Positions 12,671 through 26,700 of a DNA stretch of 64,000 nt are shown here, piece by piece. Source of the stretch: Annona cherimola (lineage: Eukaryota; Streptophyta; Magnoliopsida; Magnoliales; Annonaceae); assembly GCA_030490835.1 (NCBI GenBank), contig CM059971.1, positions 50,020,012 to 50,084,011 of the forward strand. The letters are read 5' to 3'. Both the position numbers and the translations under genes were made by a program. Numbering within the stretch: the stretch's first letter is position 1; every line of letters starts with the position of its first letter. The notes under the pieces were generated by a model. It did not search any database. It saw only the letters and a program-made list of their open reading frames with translations, and had not been told where the DNA came from.

Positions 12671-13639
12671 TGTGGCACCCCAAACTGAGACGTCACTTCC
12701 TTACCTCAATATCTTATTGATTGGTAAATGTGAATCAGGATTGTTGCCCTGATCACGCAGCGAATTCTTAATTTGAATCTCGTCCAAATTTTTTTCGCTT
12801 CATTCATTATTCCTTTCTTTACATTTTACATCATTCATCATACCAGCGACAATACACTTGTAAAAATTTTCATATTTCATTTCGTAACATCACATCATGC
12901 TTTTCTACAATACAAGTCTTCTTGACTTAATCCTGTCTACATCCATACATACATACATTCAATCATTGAATTATATGGAACTTAAAATTCTAATTAAGTT
13001 CACATACACATTAATATACCTCAGCATTTTAATCATTCTTTCCCATTCCTTATAGCCTACTTGGCTATCATCTCGTGGCTTACTTCATTGCTTAGATTTG
13101 CATCTCCTTGAGTTTCCCGGTACCTGTCTAAGGTTTGGAAAAACAAAACGTGAGTGACAACTCAATAAGCAAGCATTTTATCTTTTAGGGCAAGGCTTCC
13201 TTTAAAATATTTTTCTTAAACATCTTGAACACCTTTTAACTTGAGGACATTTATATGTCCTAAAACATAATCATGTAGTCCTTATTCATAAGGACAGTTA
13301 CATGTCCTTAAACATTATCATAAAAATCCCTTTAGGATAACTTTCAAAAAAATATACTTTCGTGTCCCAATCTTTGGGTTTTTTTCAAAAGTAATACATA
13401 AGCAAATGCATTTCTCTCCATCTAGTAGTGACACTTAGAAAGTGATCACTCTACCGTTTTGGAAGAGAATCTACATTTAACAACACGTTATCCAAGCGGC
13501 TGTTCTTTCATCCTACTCCCATCTCAGGGAGGGCGCCGCTGGCCTCCTGTCATCCTTTAGCGACTTGGCCATATGTAGAGTGGGCCCCAGCCATCCCGAC
13601 CATGCTCTACAATCGGCCTATTCCTTGTACTGGTGCACC

Positions 13640-13830
13640 ATACATCATCCTGAAAGACCACAGTCCGTTTGGTTTAAATTATCACAGACCGCTGCCCATG
13701 TTCTTTAAAACCGGGATCACAGACCGCAGCCTGCATCCATAACTTGAAAAAAATTACAGATCGAAGTCTATGTCTTTTTTAAAACAAATCATTTTAAAAA
13801 AAACATCACCGACCGCAGTCCGTGTCAACT
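13640..13830 (-). repeat. Cluster of degenerate ACTGCGGTCTGTG motifs in the element I LTR
   Basis: Motifs of the form CACAGACCGCAG recur four to five times at intervals of about 35-60 bases. The same cluster occurs in reverse in solo LTR J at 25616-25790. They are imperfect and separated by A/T-rich spacers. Function is unknown. Confidence 0.6.
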
Positions 13831-16800
13831 TGTAAAGCGAGTACACCCACTTTAAACAAGTTGTCATTTGAAATCTAGTTTTAGGATGACCTTCCTTAAA
13901 TTCTTTTAAAACCGTTTTGAATAAAATATTTTGATAAACATTTGAAACGTTTGAAAAATCATACATCTTAAAACCCTTATAAACTAACTCTAAAACTTTT
14001 GGATTTTCAAAAATAAACCTTGTATTTTTCTAATATTTTCTTGATTTCCATTTCAGGCCCTTTTTGGCTCACAAAAGTTATGCAATTATGCTATCCCCTT
14101 TTTAACCACCTTGATGATTAAATTATTGTCCACATATCTATTATACCATTGTTACATAAAGGAGAATTGCATAGTCTTTTGCATGCCATTTAGCAATCTG
14201 AAATTAAACCATTTTATGAAATCACCTATTAGGTCGGTCATCCTTAAATCTCATTCAACAACATTCATATAAACATTTTTGAAGACATTTTCATCATAGA
14301 TTTCCTTATCTAAAGGAAATGAAAACTTTTCGAATATCATTTCAAAACGTATGGACTCTGTCTAAATCATCATTTATATTTAATTATCATAACATAAAAA
14401 AATTAATCGTTTTCCATTAAATAAATTACTTTTTCTTTTTCTTTCATAAACTTAACTATTTATCATAAAATATCATAAGAGAACTCAAAACTTATCTGAT
14501 AATATTTCTTTGTGAAAAAGGGCAAAAATTTTCTTTTTCTTAAAAAGTCCTTTTGAAAACAATATCATAAAAAATTTGCTTAATTGAAAGGAAATTCTTA
14601 AAATCATCGGCATAAAATATAAAATCCATTAAAATTAATATCATGGAGAACTTGCTTACTCATAAGCAAATTTCTCAATTCCATTAACATAAAGCATTGT
14701 CAATCTCACTTGTGATAAACATTTATCTTAAAAAAATGTTGCTTGCTTCCCATGAAGCAAACTTTGAGGCTTTTCCTTAAGCTATCCTTTTTCAAAACTT
14801 ACGACTTTTCATTAAAGCCGTCATTTTTAAAACATGTGGCTTTTCATTAAAGCCATCAATTTCTAAAATTTGTGTTTGCCCGTTCGTTAAAACATACTCA
14901 TAAAAATATCAACATAACATCATAAATCATTTAAGCACATAAGGAGAAATAAATGATTTGAAAAGTTCGCTTGCTTACCTGAGATCGCCATAATCCTTTT
15001 CTTTCATTCTTTTCCTTGCCTTTGCCTAGACAAATGAAAATAACATTTCGTTTATTCACATCAACTTCAAATACATAAATTCCTTAGGTTTTCCAATCTA
15101 CATAAATTCATTTGGACTTAGCTTGACCCACTTGTTCTTCAGGTCGGGTATTCATACTTAGCATATAGCCTATGCATATAAATCATCCATTCATTCATTT
15201 TAATACCCTTATGTAGGGTAATCTTACATAAATATAATAATCATTCATTAAATCATTATTTGGAGGTTCATTACCTCCATTTATCATTTTCAATATCAAA
15301 ATATGGAAATCGGGTCTTATACGTAAACCTAAGTTTCATCCCTTCTAAAGCCCACCTCTAATAGGTTAAATCCTCATAATCACTTATGATACTTGCTTAT
15401 ATCCCATTATAAGTTAAATTCCATCACAAAACCTAGAATTTAACATTTATCTTGATTTATTCCTTAAGTTGTCCATAATGCTGAATTCAGGCATACTGAA
15501 ATATCAAAATCTTGAATTAATATCAAATCAAGTAGTTTTGATTTGAAATTTCTACCATACCTTAATAACTACATGAATTAATCAAAATAAATATTTTCAG
15601 CGTGAAATATTTAGCATTTCTATTTATTTTGGTATTTTTACTCTGCTGGACAGCAGCATCCCATTTTAGATAGCCTGAATCACGTAAATTATAGGGTATA
15701 TTTATACCAATTAAAACCTAATTTTTATTTTTGTTGTGTGATTCTCAATATGTATTATATATTTTGTAAACTTTTCAGACCAAAATTCCTTGTATAAAAG
15801 TTATTATAAATCATTTGGTGCAGCTGATCCTGACACCCGTTCAACCCTGTTCAGGTTGATTTTCTCGAATTTTTAATTTCCAACATGCTTCCCCTTTTGA
15901 GCTGAAAATTGGGTCGTTCCTTAATCACCCTATCATGAGTTCTTAAATAAATTTCATGTTAAAATTCATTTATTTACTATTTCGTTCATATTTTGGATTT
16001 CATATTTGTATCTAATTTCAATAGATATGTAAAAACCCTTAATCATTTGTTCTTGATTATTATACCCAACATATATAATACATTAAATCATGATTCATAA
16101 TCTAATCATGATATCCAATCCAAACAACAACTTATTTTGTGAATTTAAGAAGATTCAAGAGAAGTATACTTACTTGAATTGAATCCAATTGAACTCCTCT
16201 TTGCTAGCTTGAATACTTCTTCTCTCTTCCTATTTTTCCTTCTCATTTTCTCCACTTTTTCTCTTCCCCTAATGCTGCCGGAAAATGAACGTGCACTGCC
16301 TTGCTTGGGGGTTTTTCCCCTTAGCATTTTTCTCTCTCCTCAACCCTTAATCAAATGGACGTGCACTTGGGGCAAAAGCTGGATTTTCCAGCTTGTGGGC
16401 CCCACTTTCCATAGAAATTAAACATGATTAAGACATGCTTATCCCTTATTGCTGACATGGCAGGTCCATTTAAATTAAGTAATTATCTTTAAAAATCATC
16501 AAAATCCATATCATTAAACCATATTGCTGTCTACTGCTGGAACGTCCACTTTAAGCAGCTTTTGCACATTTTTTTCACACCATTTTACTTTAATTAATGG
16601 CTAATTAACTACCCTAGATAATAGCCTACTTAGGGGTCAATTTATCTTATTAAAAATCATAAAAAATCAGATAATGCAGCATGATCATCCACATCTCCCG
16701 TTGTCCATTTACTGTCCATGCAATCACGTCCACTTCAGCTGCCCCTTTTTGCAATTTTTTCACAAAATTGTAGCTTTAAATTAATGTATACTTAATCACC

Positions 16801-17217
16801 CTACCTAAGAGCTAATTTAACGGTCAAATTAGCTGTTAAAAAAATTAAATAAAAATTCAAAAACAGCTTGGACGAACACATTGTCAAACTTCCATGTTGC
16901 TGTCCATTTTTTTAACATCACTTGTGCATTGGATTTTTAGCATTTTGTGCCACAAAATCCATCCCAAATTAATTACATTAACCACTTTTGTCATGTAGTT
17001 CAGTTAATTACATATTTTGTAATTTTTAAAAATCAAAATTCCATGCAAACAACCCCCTTTCACGTCCATATATGGGCCACCTTTTCAAGCTCCTTTGAGC
17101 TAATCTATTTAGCTCCTTAAATTAATTCATTAATCACTGGATAATATCATGGATTTTTTCATTTTAATTAATTCATAAAATCCATGTGTATTTATCCCCT
17201 TTTGACACCTTATTTTT

Positions 17218-20200
17218 TGTGAAGCCCTAACCCATGTAGGACCCATATGTATGTATTGAACGTGTATATGATGATTATTTGTGGATTATGAAATTATGAA
17301 GGCATTATGTGATTTTTGCTAATTATGGCAATTAGGCTATGGGTTGACATTAATGATGTGATTAAGTATTTTGAGCCTAAATGAGACAATGGGTTTAAAA
17401 TAAATTATTGGTGATTTAAATGTGCAAAAATATCATGAGAAATCATTTTCCATTATTTAAAATGAATTATGGAAGTTAATATGGAAATTGGCAAGTTTGA
17501 TGGAAAATATTGAAAAATTCATAACTCAACGCCTAAAAGGTGGATTCAAGTGAAATTTGAAATAAAAATTGTTAATATTGGGCTTAGTATTATGGAATAA
17601 ATGGGTTATGAAAATTCTTGATGAAATGAGAATTATGAATTTTTAAGCATATATTCATTTCAACCGTTAACTTCAAACAGCTATATCGGGAGCTATAAAA
17701 CTCGGATTGAGTTGAAATTTGAAACGGTTGAATAGAATGGTGATATGTTTATTTTGGATGGCTTAGATTGAGCATGAAATGTTGGGAAAGTGTCTGCATA
17801 GAAAAAGGTGGCTATGGTTGACTTATGCTCCAAGAGAGTACCATATCATTAATGAAAAGGTGCAAGATATGATGGCACGGAAATAAATGGATTATGAGGT
17901 GTCCATTGCAGGAATTTTTGAGGTAATTTATGAATTTAAATAAAATGCATAATTCCATGAATTATCCATCCATTTAATGCATGAAATGATGAAGCTATGG
18001 GAGCATAGCTAGGGTGGCAAGACATGGACGTCCATGGGCTGGTTAGTGCTCATTTTTTATTTTTTTTAAATTTCAAAAAAATGCCACACATTTTTGAGAT
18101 GCAAGTACATGAATGTGGATGCAATTTTACAAGGTTTCAGCAATAAAAAAATGGGAAAGGCATGTGCAACCCAGCTGATCGTGGACAACATAGTGGGTGG
18201 AGTAGTGTGCAGAAAAATGGCAGTTTTAGCCATTTTATTAAATGTTTTTAACACCAAATTTATGGAGGAATTAAAGGGTGATTAGGAGCATAAATTACCC
18301 ACATTTTGTTAATTTTAAAAAAATGCAAAATTGCTGGAAAATCCAGCCACAAGGTGACGTGCAAAAAAGTGGACAGCTTGGACGTGGATTGAGATGCAGA
18401 TTTTGTGATTTTTGGTAAAAAGTAAAAATGCAATTTACATGGCCCAAATTCACCCACCTCATATGGTAGATAGAGATGCATTTATGGGCTGTCGAATTGC
18501 AGCACAAGTGGGTCCCACAATTGGGAAAAATCCAGCTATATGCATGCCTTGTGCACGTTAAGTTGAAAGGGTTTTTGGGAAAAAATTTCTAAGTGCTGAA
18601 AATGTCCAAGGGGAACCAGCAGCTCACGTCCAAAAATTCCAGCAAAAAGGGGAAGAAAAACAAGGGAAAAAGAAGGAGAATTTGAAGAAGAAATCATCTC
18701 AAAAGATTAGAGTTTGGTTTGCCACAAATCCGAGTAAGTATGTGATGATTTTGGGTTGTTTAACTTGAGTTCTTAAACTCAAAACTTGGAAATGAAAAGC
18801 ATGCTTAAAGAATCTGTAAAATGATATTTTAACATGTCTTTGCATGAACATGGATTGGGTATTAAGTTTTAAGCATGAATTTTTAAGTTAAAGTTAATTG
18901 AAATGGAGTTATGCATGCATAAGGGATGAAAAATCTAAGTTGTTAAACCCTAAATCTCCAAGACAAGTTGCTGTTTTGGATTGATGTTTTTATTAAGCTA
19001 TGAATCATGTATTTATTCCATATATATGAGGGTTTATGCTTAAGTGATGAAATTTTAAAGTTATGGAATGCAAAGTGTCGATTTGGACCTAATTCCTACG
19101 TTTATATGCTTAATATGTTATGGGAATGGACTTGCATGTTTTATGTTTGTTATATAGGGTAAAATACCCTAGATTTAAGGTATTATGGATTCCCAAAAGA
19201 TTTGGGAAAAATAAACCCTAAATCTGATTTTTATGAATTTTAGAAGTAATGCATGTATCGAGTGGAAATGGGTCTCAAAACGTGTGGGTTAACCGCTGTT
19301 TTGAGAAATGGAAATGTATGAATTTTGAATATGTGTTAAAACCTAGAAAATGGGTTGAGAAAAAATGGATATATTGCTGGAAAATTCGGATTTTAGGGCT
19401 GCCCATAGTTATGTGTCAAAAGATACGTTAAACGGGTGGAAAACGGGTTCCAAACTTGCTGTTATGGGAACCTATGACAAATGGATTCTAAACCCCATGA
19501 AAATACCCTAAGTACAATGATAATTAAGGATAATTATCATGCTGAAATGTGAATTAAATTTCTGACTTGGGAAATTTTATAAAAGGCCTCATATATGTGT
19601 TATTAAATGACTATATGTGAAAGGATAGACATGCATAAGTGGAAAATGGCTTAAGGAAGATAATGAGCCATTAAATAACGGTTATTGAATGATTATTAAG
19701 TGATTGGATGATTAAACTATTTATGGTATTAAATAGGGTGTGTAAAAGCTTATGAATAAGTATGTGCTATATGGGTGTAACGACTTGAGAAGTCGAAGGA
19801 ATTATGTATGTTAATGGGTTGGAAAACTGAGTTGAATGCAAGCAAAGGAAATATATGAATGTTATATCATTCTTATATGTATAGGCAAAGGCAAAGGGAT
19901 AAGTGAAACGGGAAGCTAAGCAAGCGAGGTAAGCAAGCAGCTTTCTAAATGATTTTGGTTTTCATTACAAGGTATTTAAGGATGGTCATTCCTTGTCTAA
20001 ACGTATGTCAAAATGTTTATTTCTATTGAAATAAATGATTGCTTATGGTTTCGCATTTATGCGTGAAATGTGATGAAACATGAATTTATACGATGTTTCA
20101 TTGAAATGGTGTTTAAAGAGGGATGGTGCAAAGAATTCTCTACATGAGAATGACAAGTTCCATGTGTAAGGGGGTATATAATGCCAGGGTGACTAAAAGT

Positions 20201-21034
20201 CATGCATGGAATGGAAATCAAGTAGGCTAGTCGAGGTAGTAAGTGGACAAGGAGTCCCCCTTGACGTTGCCAAGTCGGTAGGTCCGGTGCTAAGGATGGA
20301 AAAGACATGTCATGGAATATTGTTCCCCGAGCTAGCGTACCATCACATGAAGGATAATGTCATCAATTGAATTGATGAATTTTCACATCCAATATTTATG
20401 AAATATTTACAAAGTGTTTATGAATGATTTATAAAAAGGTTTTTGCTCTACAGGTAGTTGATCACTTGATAAGTGTCTCTACCGAAGGGAGAAAAATGCT
20501 TTTGAATAAACATGTCTTCAAAATGAATTGAATGAAAACCCTAAGCTTGCTTATTGAGTTGAATTTCAACTCACGTTTTGTTTTCCAAACCCATAGACAG
20601 GTGAAAGGAAGGAGGCAAGGAGCACAAGTGGAGATTCGATGATGAACGAATTTCTATGAGTACCTGTGTATGAACCTAAGGGTTGAATGATTATATGAAT
20701 GTTAACAATTAAATTGTTATTCGATGTTGTAGAAGAATTATGCTATGTTTTATGCCTATGGATTGGTGAAAATTTTTATGGGCAATGCTAAGGCATGAAA
20801 TATCATGATATGAATAAGTATGAAGGTTATGAGATGGCATGTGTAATTCTCAAATGATATAATGGCCTAGAAAGGCATTTGATGGAAATAAAATGTATAA
20901 ATGATATAAAATCCTAAGGAGTGTGGATAAATATCCAATAAGAACCCGCCGTGTGACAGGGGAACAATCCTGATCACGTTTACCAATCAATAGATCCTGA
21001 GGTAAGGATGTGACGCTCGGGCCGGGGCGCCACT
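17218..21034 (+). repeat. Solo LTR M of the Ty3/gypsy family, nested in the element I 3' LTR
   Basis: It starts TGTGAAGCCCTAACCC and ends GGGGCGCCACT (expected ...CACA), about 3.8 kb. It is flanked by ttttt on both sides (17213-17217 and 21035-21039), though a poly-T duplication is weak evidence by itself. It is in opposite orientation to the host LTR, which continues after it. It has no internal region and no gene. Blocks at 20225-20290 and 20940-21030 align with L1. Confidence 0.82.
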
Positions 21035-21703
21035 TTTTTGCCATTAAAAATATAATTAATCACCTCTCTTTAACATAAACACAAGATTATATTTTTTGTG
21101 CACAAAAATCAATAATTATACACCCATTTTTGTGCAACCAAGATCTCATCATTATTTTCTTAATCCAAGCCTCTAATTGCAAAGATCTCATAATTTTAAT
21201 CATTCATTTCAAATTTCATCTCAATTCGACTTTTCTAGCTCAAGTTATGATCGTTTGAAACAATCTTTAGATTTTGATGGTGATGATCGATTTTCACCTT
21301 AATTTCATCATAATTTTTATAATTCATCATTTTCATGAGATTAAGCACAAAATTATGTGCTTACCTTTTAATTTTAATCTTAATCTGCCTTTCCGGCATC
21401 GAATTACGCATTTTCCAGCATTTGCTACCTTAAGTCCATAATTAGCATCATAATCTCTATTAATTAAACCATAATATATGAGGTAAAGATCCTCAATATA
21501 TCAACATTATTTAATCCTCATTAAGCCTCTTTAATCCCCTTGACCCATATCGGCTTGTAAACATTATTCATAATCACTTGCCCTAATTGCAATTAATCGT
21601 CAATATTGCAATGAAATCATTCATAATTCATCTAAATTATTCATGACCTATATTTATATGCCAATTGCATATAAATAAACCTTACTTGGGTCCGAGTATC
21701 ACA

Positions 21704-21768
21704 ATCATCCCCCTTTATAACAGGTTTCGTCCCGAAACCTATTACATTTCAAATATCGAGGGTATAGC
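21704..21768 (-). pseudogene. Element I: end of Pol and polypurine tract, split by J
   Basis: Minus-strand reading of 27646-27669 followed by this segment gives MKGEDELYPRYLK, then NRFRDE and a stop. This resembles the WEREDEMRKRYPDLFE and FRDE ending of chromovirus Pol. The purine run AAAGGGGGATGAT then abuts the LTR start TGTGATACTCGG at 21703. It is the only protein-coding trace I can recognise in element I. Confidence 0.7.
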
Positions 21769-24700
21769 TGTGAAACCCTAACCCAAGTAAGCCATATGTA
21801 TGCATTGAACATGTATTTGATGATTATTTATGAATCATGGAATTATGAAGGTATTTTATGACTTTTGCTAATTATGGCAATTAGGGTTATGGGTTAGCAT
21901 TAATGATGTGATTTAAGCATTTTGAGCCTAAATGAGATAATGGGTTTAGAATGAATTATTTGTGATTTAAGTATGCAATTATATCATGAAAAATCATTTT
22001 TCGTGATTTAAAATGAATTATGGAAATAAAGATGGAAATTGTCAAGTGTGAAGGAAAATATTAGAAAATTCATAACTCAACGCCTAGAAGGCGGATTCAA
22101 GTGAAATTTGAGATGAAAATTGTTAATATTAGGCTTGGTATTATGGAATTAAAAGATTATGAAAATTATTGATGAAATAAGAATTATGAATTTTTTTAAG
22201 TATATGTTCATTTCAACCGTTAACTTTAAACGACTATATCGGGAGCTAGAAAACTCGGATTGAGTTGAAATTTGAAACGGTTGAATGAAATTATGAGATG
22301 TTTATGTTGAATGGATTGGATTAAGGGAATAATGATAGGATTAGGATGATAATTAATTATTTGTATTCCCAAATCCAAAAGATATATTCAAGTGGTCATA
22401 ACTTGACGTAGAAACGTCGGATTGAGATGAAATTTGAAACGATGGAATAAAATTATGAAATCTATGAGATGAATGGAATGGATTAAGCTAATTACCATGA
22501 GAAATGGCTTTCTTGGAGAGCAAGTAACAAGTTGCTTAAGGGCTAAGCAAAGAAAGGCAATTGTGGACAAGTGGATGGTTGTGATTAAAGTTGCCTTTTT
22601 GATTTTTAGAAAATGGTAAAAACCCATTTTACTTGGCTGTAATTGTGCCAACACATAAGGTAGATAAGGGTGCATTTAAGTGTGTGGAATTGCAGCACAA
22701 GTGGGGCCCACAAAGCTGGAAAATCCAGCTACACAAGGGTGATCGTGCATGTGGGGAGAGAGAGAGAGAGAGAGAGTTCTTGGAAATTTCCAAGGGCTGG
22801 AAATTCCTTCCCCAAGCAACAGCAGCTCACGTCCCCAACCTGGCCAGCAAGGAGGAAGGAAAATAGGAGAAAAAGAAGGAGAAAAAGAATGGGAGATTAG
22901 AGGAGAAGAGTAGCTCATGTGATTAGGGTTTGGAGAGCATCAAACCAAGTAAGTACATGGGTTAATTTGATTTGGTTATCTTGAGTTCTTGAACTCCAAA
23001 GTTCTAAATATGATGTTTCAACATGCTTTAAAGTGATGATTCAACAAGCATTTGAATGAATATGGAATGGGTTTTAGCTTGCATGCATGAAACTCCATGA
23101 TTTAGATGATGGAAAGTGAAGTTTTGAATGATATATGATGTTGTAAAATAAATTATGGTCGGAACAGTAAATGGATGATTTTTATCATGAAAAGTTTTGA
23201 GAACAATCCTCATGCTATGATTAAGGAACGACCAAAGTTTCAGCTTAAAAGGATATGTATGTTGGAAATTAAAAATCCGTGAATATTAGCCCAAACAGGG
23301 TAAAACGGGTTACAGGATCAGCTGTAGAAAATGATTTTTAATAAATTTTCTACAAGGTTTTTCGGGCTGAAAATTTTACAGGATATAAATGATATATTTG
23401 GGATTACAGTAAAAAATTAAAAATGAGGTTTTGATGGGCGTAAATAGACCCCATAAATAACGTCATTCAGGCTGACTGGAAATGGAGTTTACTGTTCAGC
23501 AAGGTAAAAATCCCCAAATAAATATGTAATGTTAATATTTCGTGCTGAAAATTTTATGAAAGTTAATTTATGAAGTTATTAAGTTATGGTAGAAATTTCA
23601 GATCAAAAATACTTGATTTGATATTAATTCAAGATTTTAAGATTTCAGCACGCCTGATTTCAGCATATGTGGTTAGTTTGAGAAAGAAATCAAAAAGAAA
23701 TATGAAACCTATGTATAAATGATCCAAATTGATTTATGTGTTAAATCATTAAATATGGATCAATAAAAGTGCAATTATATGCTGAAATTTCGGATTTATA
23801 TAATGACCTAAGGTTATGTGTCAAAGGACACGTTAAACGGGTTAAAAGTGGGTTCCAAACTAACTGTTTTGGAAACCTATGGAAAATGGATTTAAACCCC
23901 ATGAAAATACCTTAAGTAAAGTGGTATTAAAGGGTAATTAACCCGCTGGAAAATGGGTTAAATTTCTGAGTTAAGAAATTTTAAGAAATGCATCATGGTT
24001 AAGTGCTAAATGAGCTTATGTGAAGGGATAATGATAAACGGGTGATGAATGATTTATGAAAAATGATTTTATGCAAAAATGCATGAAAATGAGATGAAAT
24101 ACATGTTTATGGATCTGTTTGGAATGACATGTTATTAATCCAAAAGTTTGGATTTGAATTATGAAGTTTAGGCAATGCTATGTACGTAGAAGAAACACCC
24201 GTATGTGTATTTTTGGAAAAAAATGGGAAAAAATTGCAAAGTAAGCTTAATAAAGCTATGAATGATGCATATGGAATGAATTTTTATGATATTGGAATAA
24301 ATACCCTAATTTTATGGTTATGTGCATGTTATATGCATAGGCTATGATGTGTGATAGCCAAATGTGTGAAAACGGTGTTAATATATGCAAATTAAGCCAT
24401 ATATGTGTATGATGAATTATGAAGGATATATGCTAATGAAAATGGGTTGGAAAACTAAATGGAATGCAATGACAAGAAATATATGAAAAAACCATATTAT
24501 GTCATGTAGGCAAGGAAAAGAATGGAAGGAAAAGGGATTATGGCGATCTCAGGTAAGCAAGCAAACTTTCTAAAATGCATTTTCTTTCTATGTGATTGAT
24601 ATGATTGAATTGTCTACGTTTATGTTTTTACGAATGGGCAAGCACAATTTTTGAATATGACGGCTTTAATGCAAAGCCATAAGATTTGAAAAATGATGAC

Positions 24701-25615
24701 TTTAATGAAAAGTCTTAAGGTTTGCTTCATGGGAAGCAAGCGACACTTCTTAAGATAAATAATTTATCCTAAGTGTTGCCAAGGATGGGAATGCTTCATG
24801 TTAATGGAATTGAGAAATTTTGCTTATGAGTAAGCAAGTTCTCCATGTTAATGTTGTTTTAAGGATTTCATGTTTGATATCGATGGTTTTAAGAATTTGC
24901 TTTTGAGGAAGCAAGTTCTATATGATATGGTTCAACAGCGTTTTATGAGAAAATGGGAATTTTACCCTTTTTCACAAAATATGTTTGGTAAATGAGTTTT
25001 GAGTTATTTCTACAATAACTCGCGATAAACAATGATGAAAAAGATTTGTTTTACTAGGTCAAGATAATTAAATAATAAATGATGGTTTGGACATAGTCCA
25101 TATGTTTTGAAATGATATTTGAAAAGTTTTGGTTTCCTTTAGATAAGGAAATCTATCTTGAAAATGTTGGAAAAATGTTTCTACGGATGTGTTGAAAGGG
25201 ATTTATGGATGACCAACCTCCTATGGTTGATTTCATAAAATGGTTTAATTTCAGGTTGCTTGATGGCATGCAAAAGACTATGCAATTTTTCTCTATGTGA
25301 AAATGATTGATATGTGGACAATTATTAAATGTTTAGGTGAAGGACAAGGGGATAGCTTAATTGCATAACTTTTGTAAACAAAAGGTCCTGAAATAGAAAC
25401 CAAGAAAATATTAGAGAAAAATATGTTTTATTTGTGAAAATTCAAAGGATTTGAAATTCTTTTATTAAAAGGATTTTAAGATGTATGGTTTCTCAAACGT
25501 TTCAAATGTTTATCAAAATATTTTACTCAAAACTTTTCTAAAGGAATTTAAGGAAGGTCATCCTAAAACTGGATTTCAAATAACAACTTGTTAAAGTGGG
25601 TGCGCTCGCTTACAA

Positions 25616-25790
25616 GTTGACACGGACTGCGGTCTGTGATATGGTTTTGAAAATAATTGTTAAATATAGACTTCGGTCTATGATTTTTGTGCATATGGAT
25701 GCAGGCTGCGGTCTGTGATCCCGGTTTAAAAGAACATGGGTTGCGGCCTGTGGTTCTTCAAACCAAAACGGACTGCGGTTCGTCAGGATA
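25616..25790 (+). repeat. Cluster of ACTGCGGTCTGTG motifs in solo LTR J
   Basis: GGACTGCGGTCTGTGAT, GACTTCGGTCTATGAT, GGCTGCGGTCTGTGAT, GTTGCGGCCTGTGGT and GGACTGCGGTTCGT occur within about 175 bases. They correspond to the minus-oriented set at 13640-13830 in the LTR of element I. The spread suggests decayed tandem copies. Confidence 0.65.
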
Positions 25791-26335
25791 ACGTACGGTG
25801 CACCGGTACAAGGAATAGGCTGGTTGTAGAGCACGGTTGGGATGACCGGGGCCCACTCTACATAAGGCCAAGTCGCTAAGGGATGGCAGGAGTGCCAGCG
25901 GCGCCCTCCCTGAGATGGGAGCAGGATAAGTGAACAGCCGCCTGGCTAGCGTGCTGTTAAGGATTCTCTTCCAAAAGGTAGCATGATCACTTGCTAAGTG
26001 TCACTACTGGATGGAGAGAAATGCATTTGCTTATGTTTTATTTCTGAAAAGCCCAAAGATTGGGTTATGAAAATATGATTTTATGAAAGTATCCTAAAGG
26101 GATTTCTATGAAATGGTTACCCTAAAAGAAAGGGGGTTTTACACAAAAGTGTAAATAACAAGAATTAAACGAAATGTGTTTATGCAAATGCATTCATGAA
26201 AATGGTTTTCCTTGTTTGCTATAAACAAGCCCCAAGACGGGGAATTATGAAAATGATTTATGTTCATTTCTAAAAGAGCCTAAATAAAGAATGTTTTTGG
26301 ACATGAGAATGTCCTTTGCCGAGAAAGGCTTATGT

Positions 26336-26700
26336 GATTGATGTTTAAGGACATATGAATGTCCATTGCCAATAAGGTTATGTAAATGATGTTTTGAGAC
26401 AAGAAATGTCTCTTGATTTTATGATGGCTTATGTGAATGATGTTTTGAGACATGAAATGTCTCTTGATTTTATGATGGCTTATGTGAATGATGTTTTGAG
26501 ACATGAAATGTCTCTTGGTTTTATGATGGCTTATGTGAATGATGTTTTGAGACATGAAATGTCTCTTGGCTAAGGAATTTTATGAGGGCTTACGTTAATG
26601 ATGTTTTGAGACATAAAATGTCTCTTGGCTAAGGAATTTTATGATGGTTTATGTTAATGATGTTTTGAGACATGAGATGTCTCCGTTGCCTAAGTATTTA
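26336..26700 (+). repeat. Minisatellite of about 51-bp units in solo LTR J
   Basis: Units with the core TGATGTTTTGAGACATGAAA followed by TGTCTCTTG and a (T)TTATGATGG... segment repeat about six times; several consecutive units are exactly 51 bases, while the last ones carry an extra CTAAGGAA and are longer. GAGACAT...ATGTCTC is a short inverted repeat in each unit. The minus strand is open through several units because 51 is a multiple of three; I do not call it a gene. Confidence 0.85.

Larger units (their letters stand above)
12671..21703 (-). repeat. 3' LTR of element I, interrupted by solo LTR M
   Basis: In plus-strand reading it starts TGTGGCACCCCAAACTGAG and ends GGTCCGAGTATCACA. Without M and one duplication copy it is about 5.2 kb. 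It matches solo LTR J in reverse over much of its length, including the GC-rich block with GGGAGGGCGCC at about 13527 and the cluster of CAGACCGC motifs at 13640-13830. The segment next to 21703 is the polypurine tract of the element, in minus orientation. No gene is seen. Confidence 0.85.

Noticed and set aside
26280..26555. 91-codon minus-strand ORF with repeated MSQNIIHISHHK units
   Set aside because: It is a translation of the 51-bp minisatellite in solo LTR J; open only because the period is a multiple of three.
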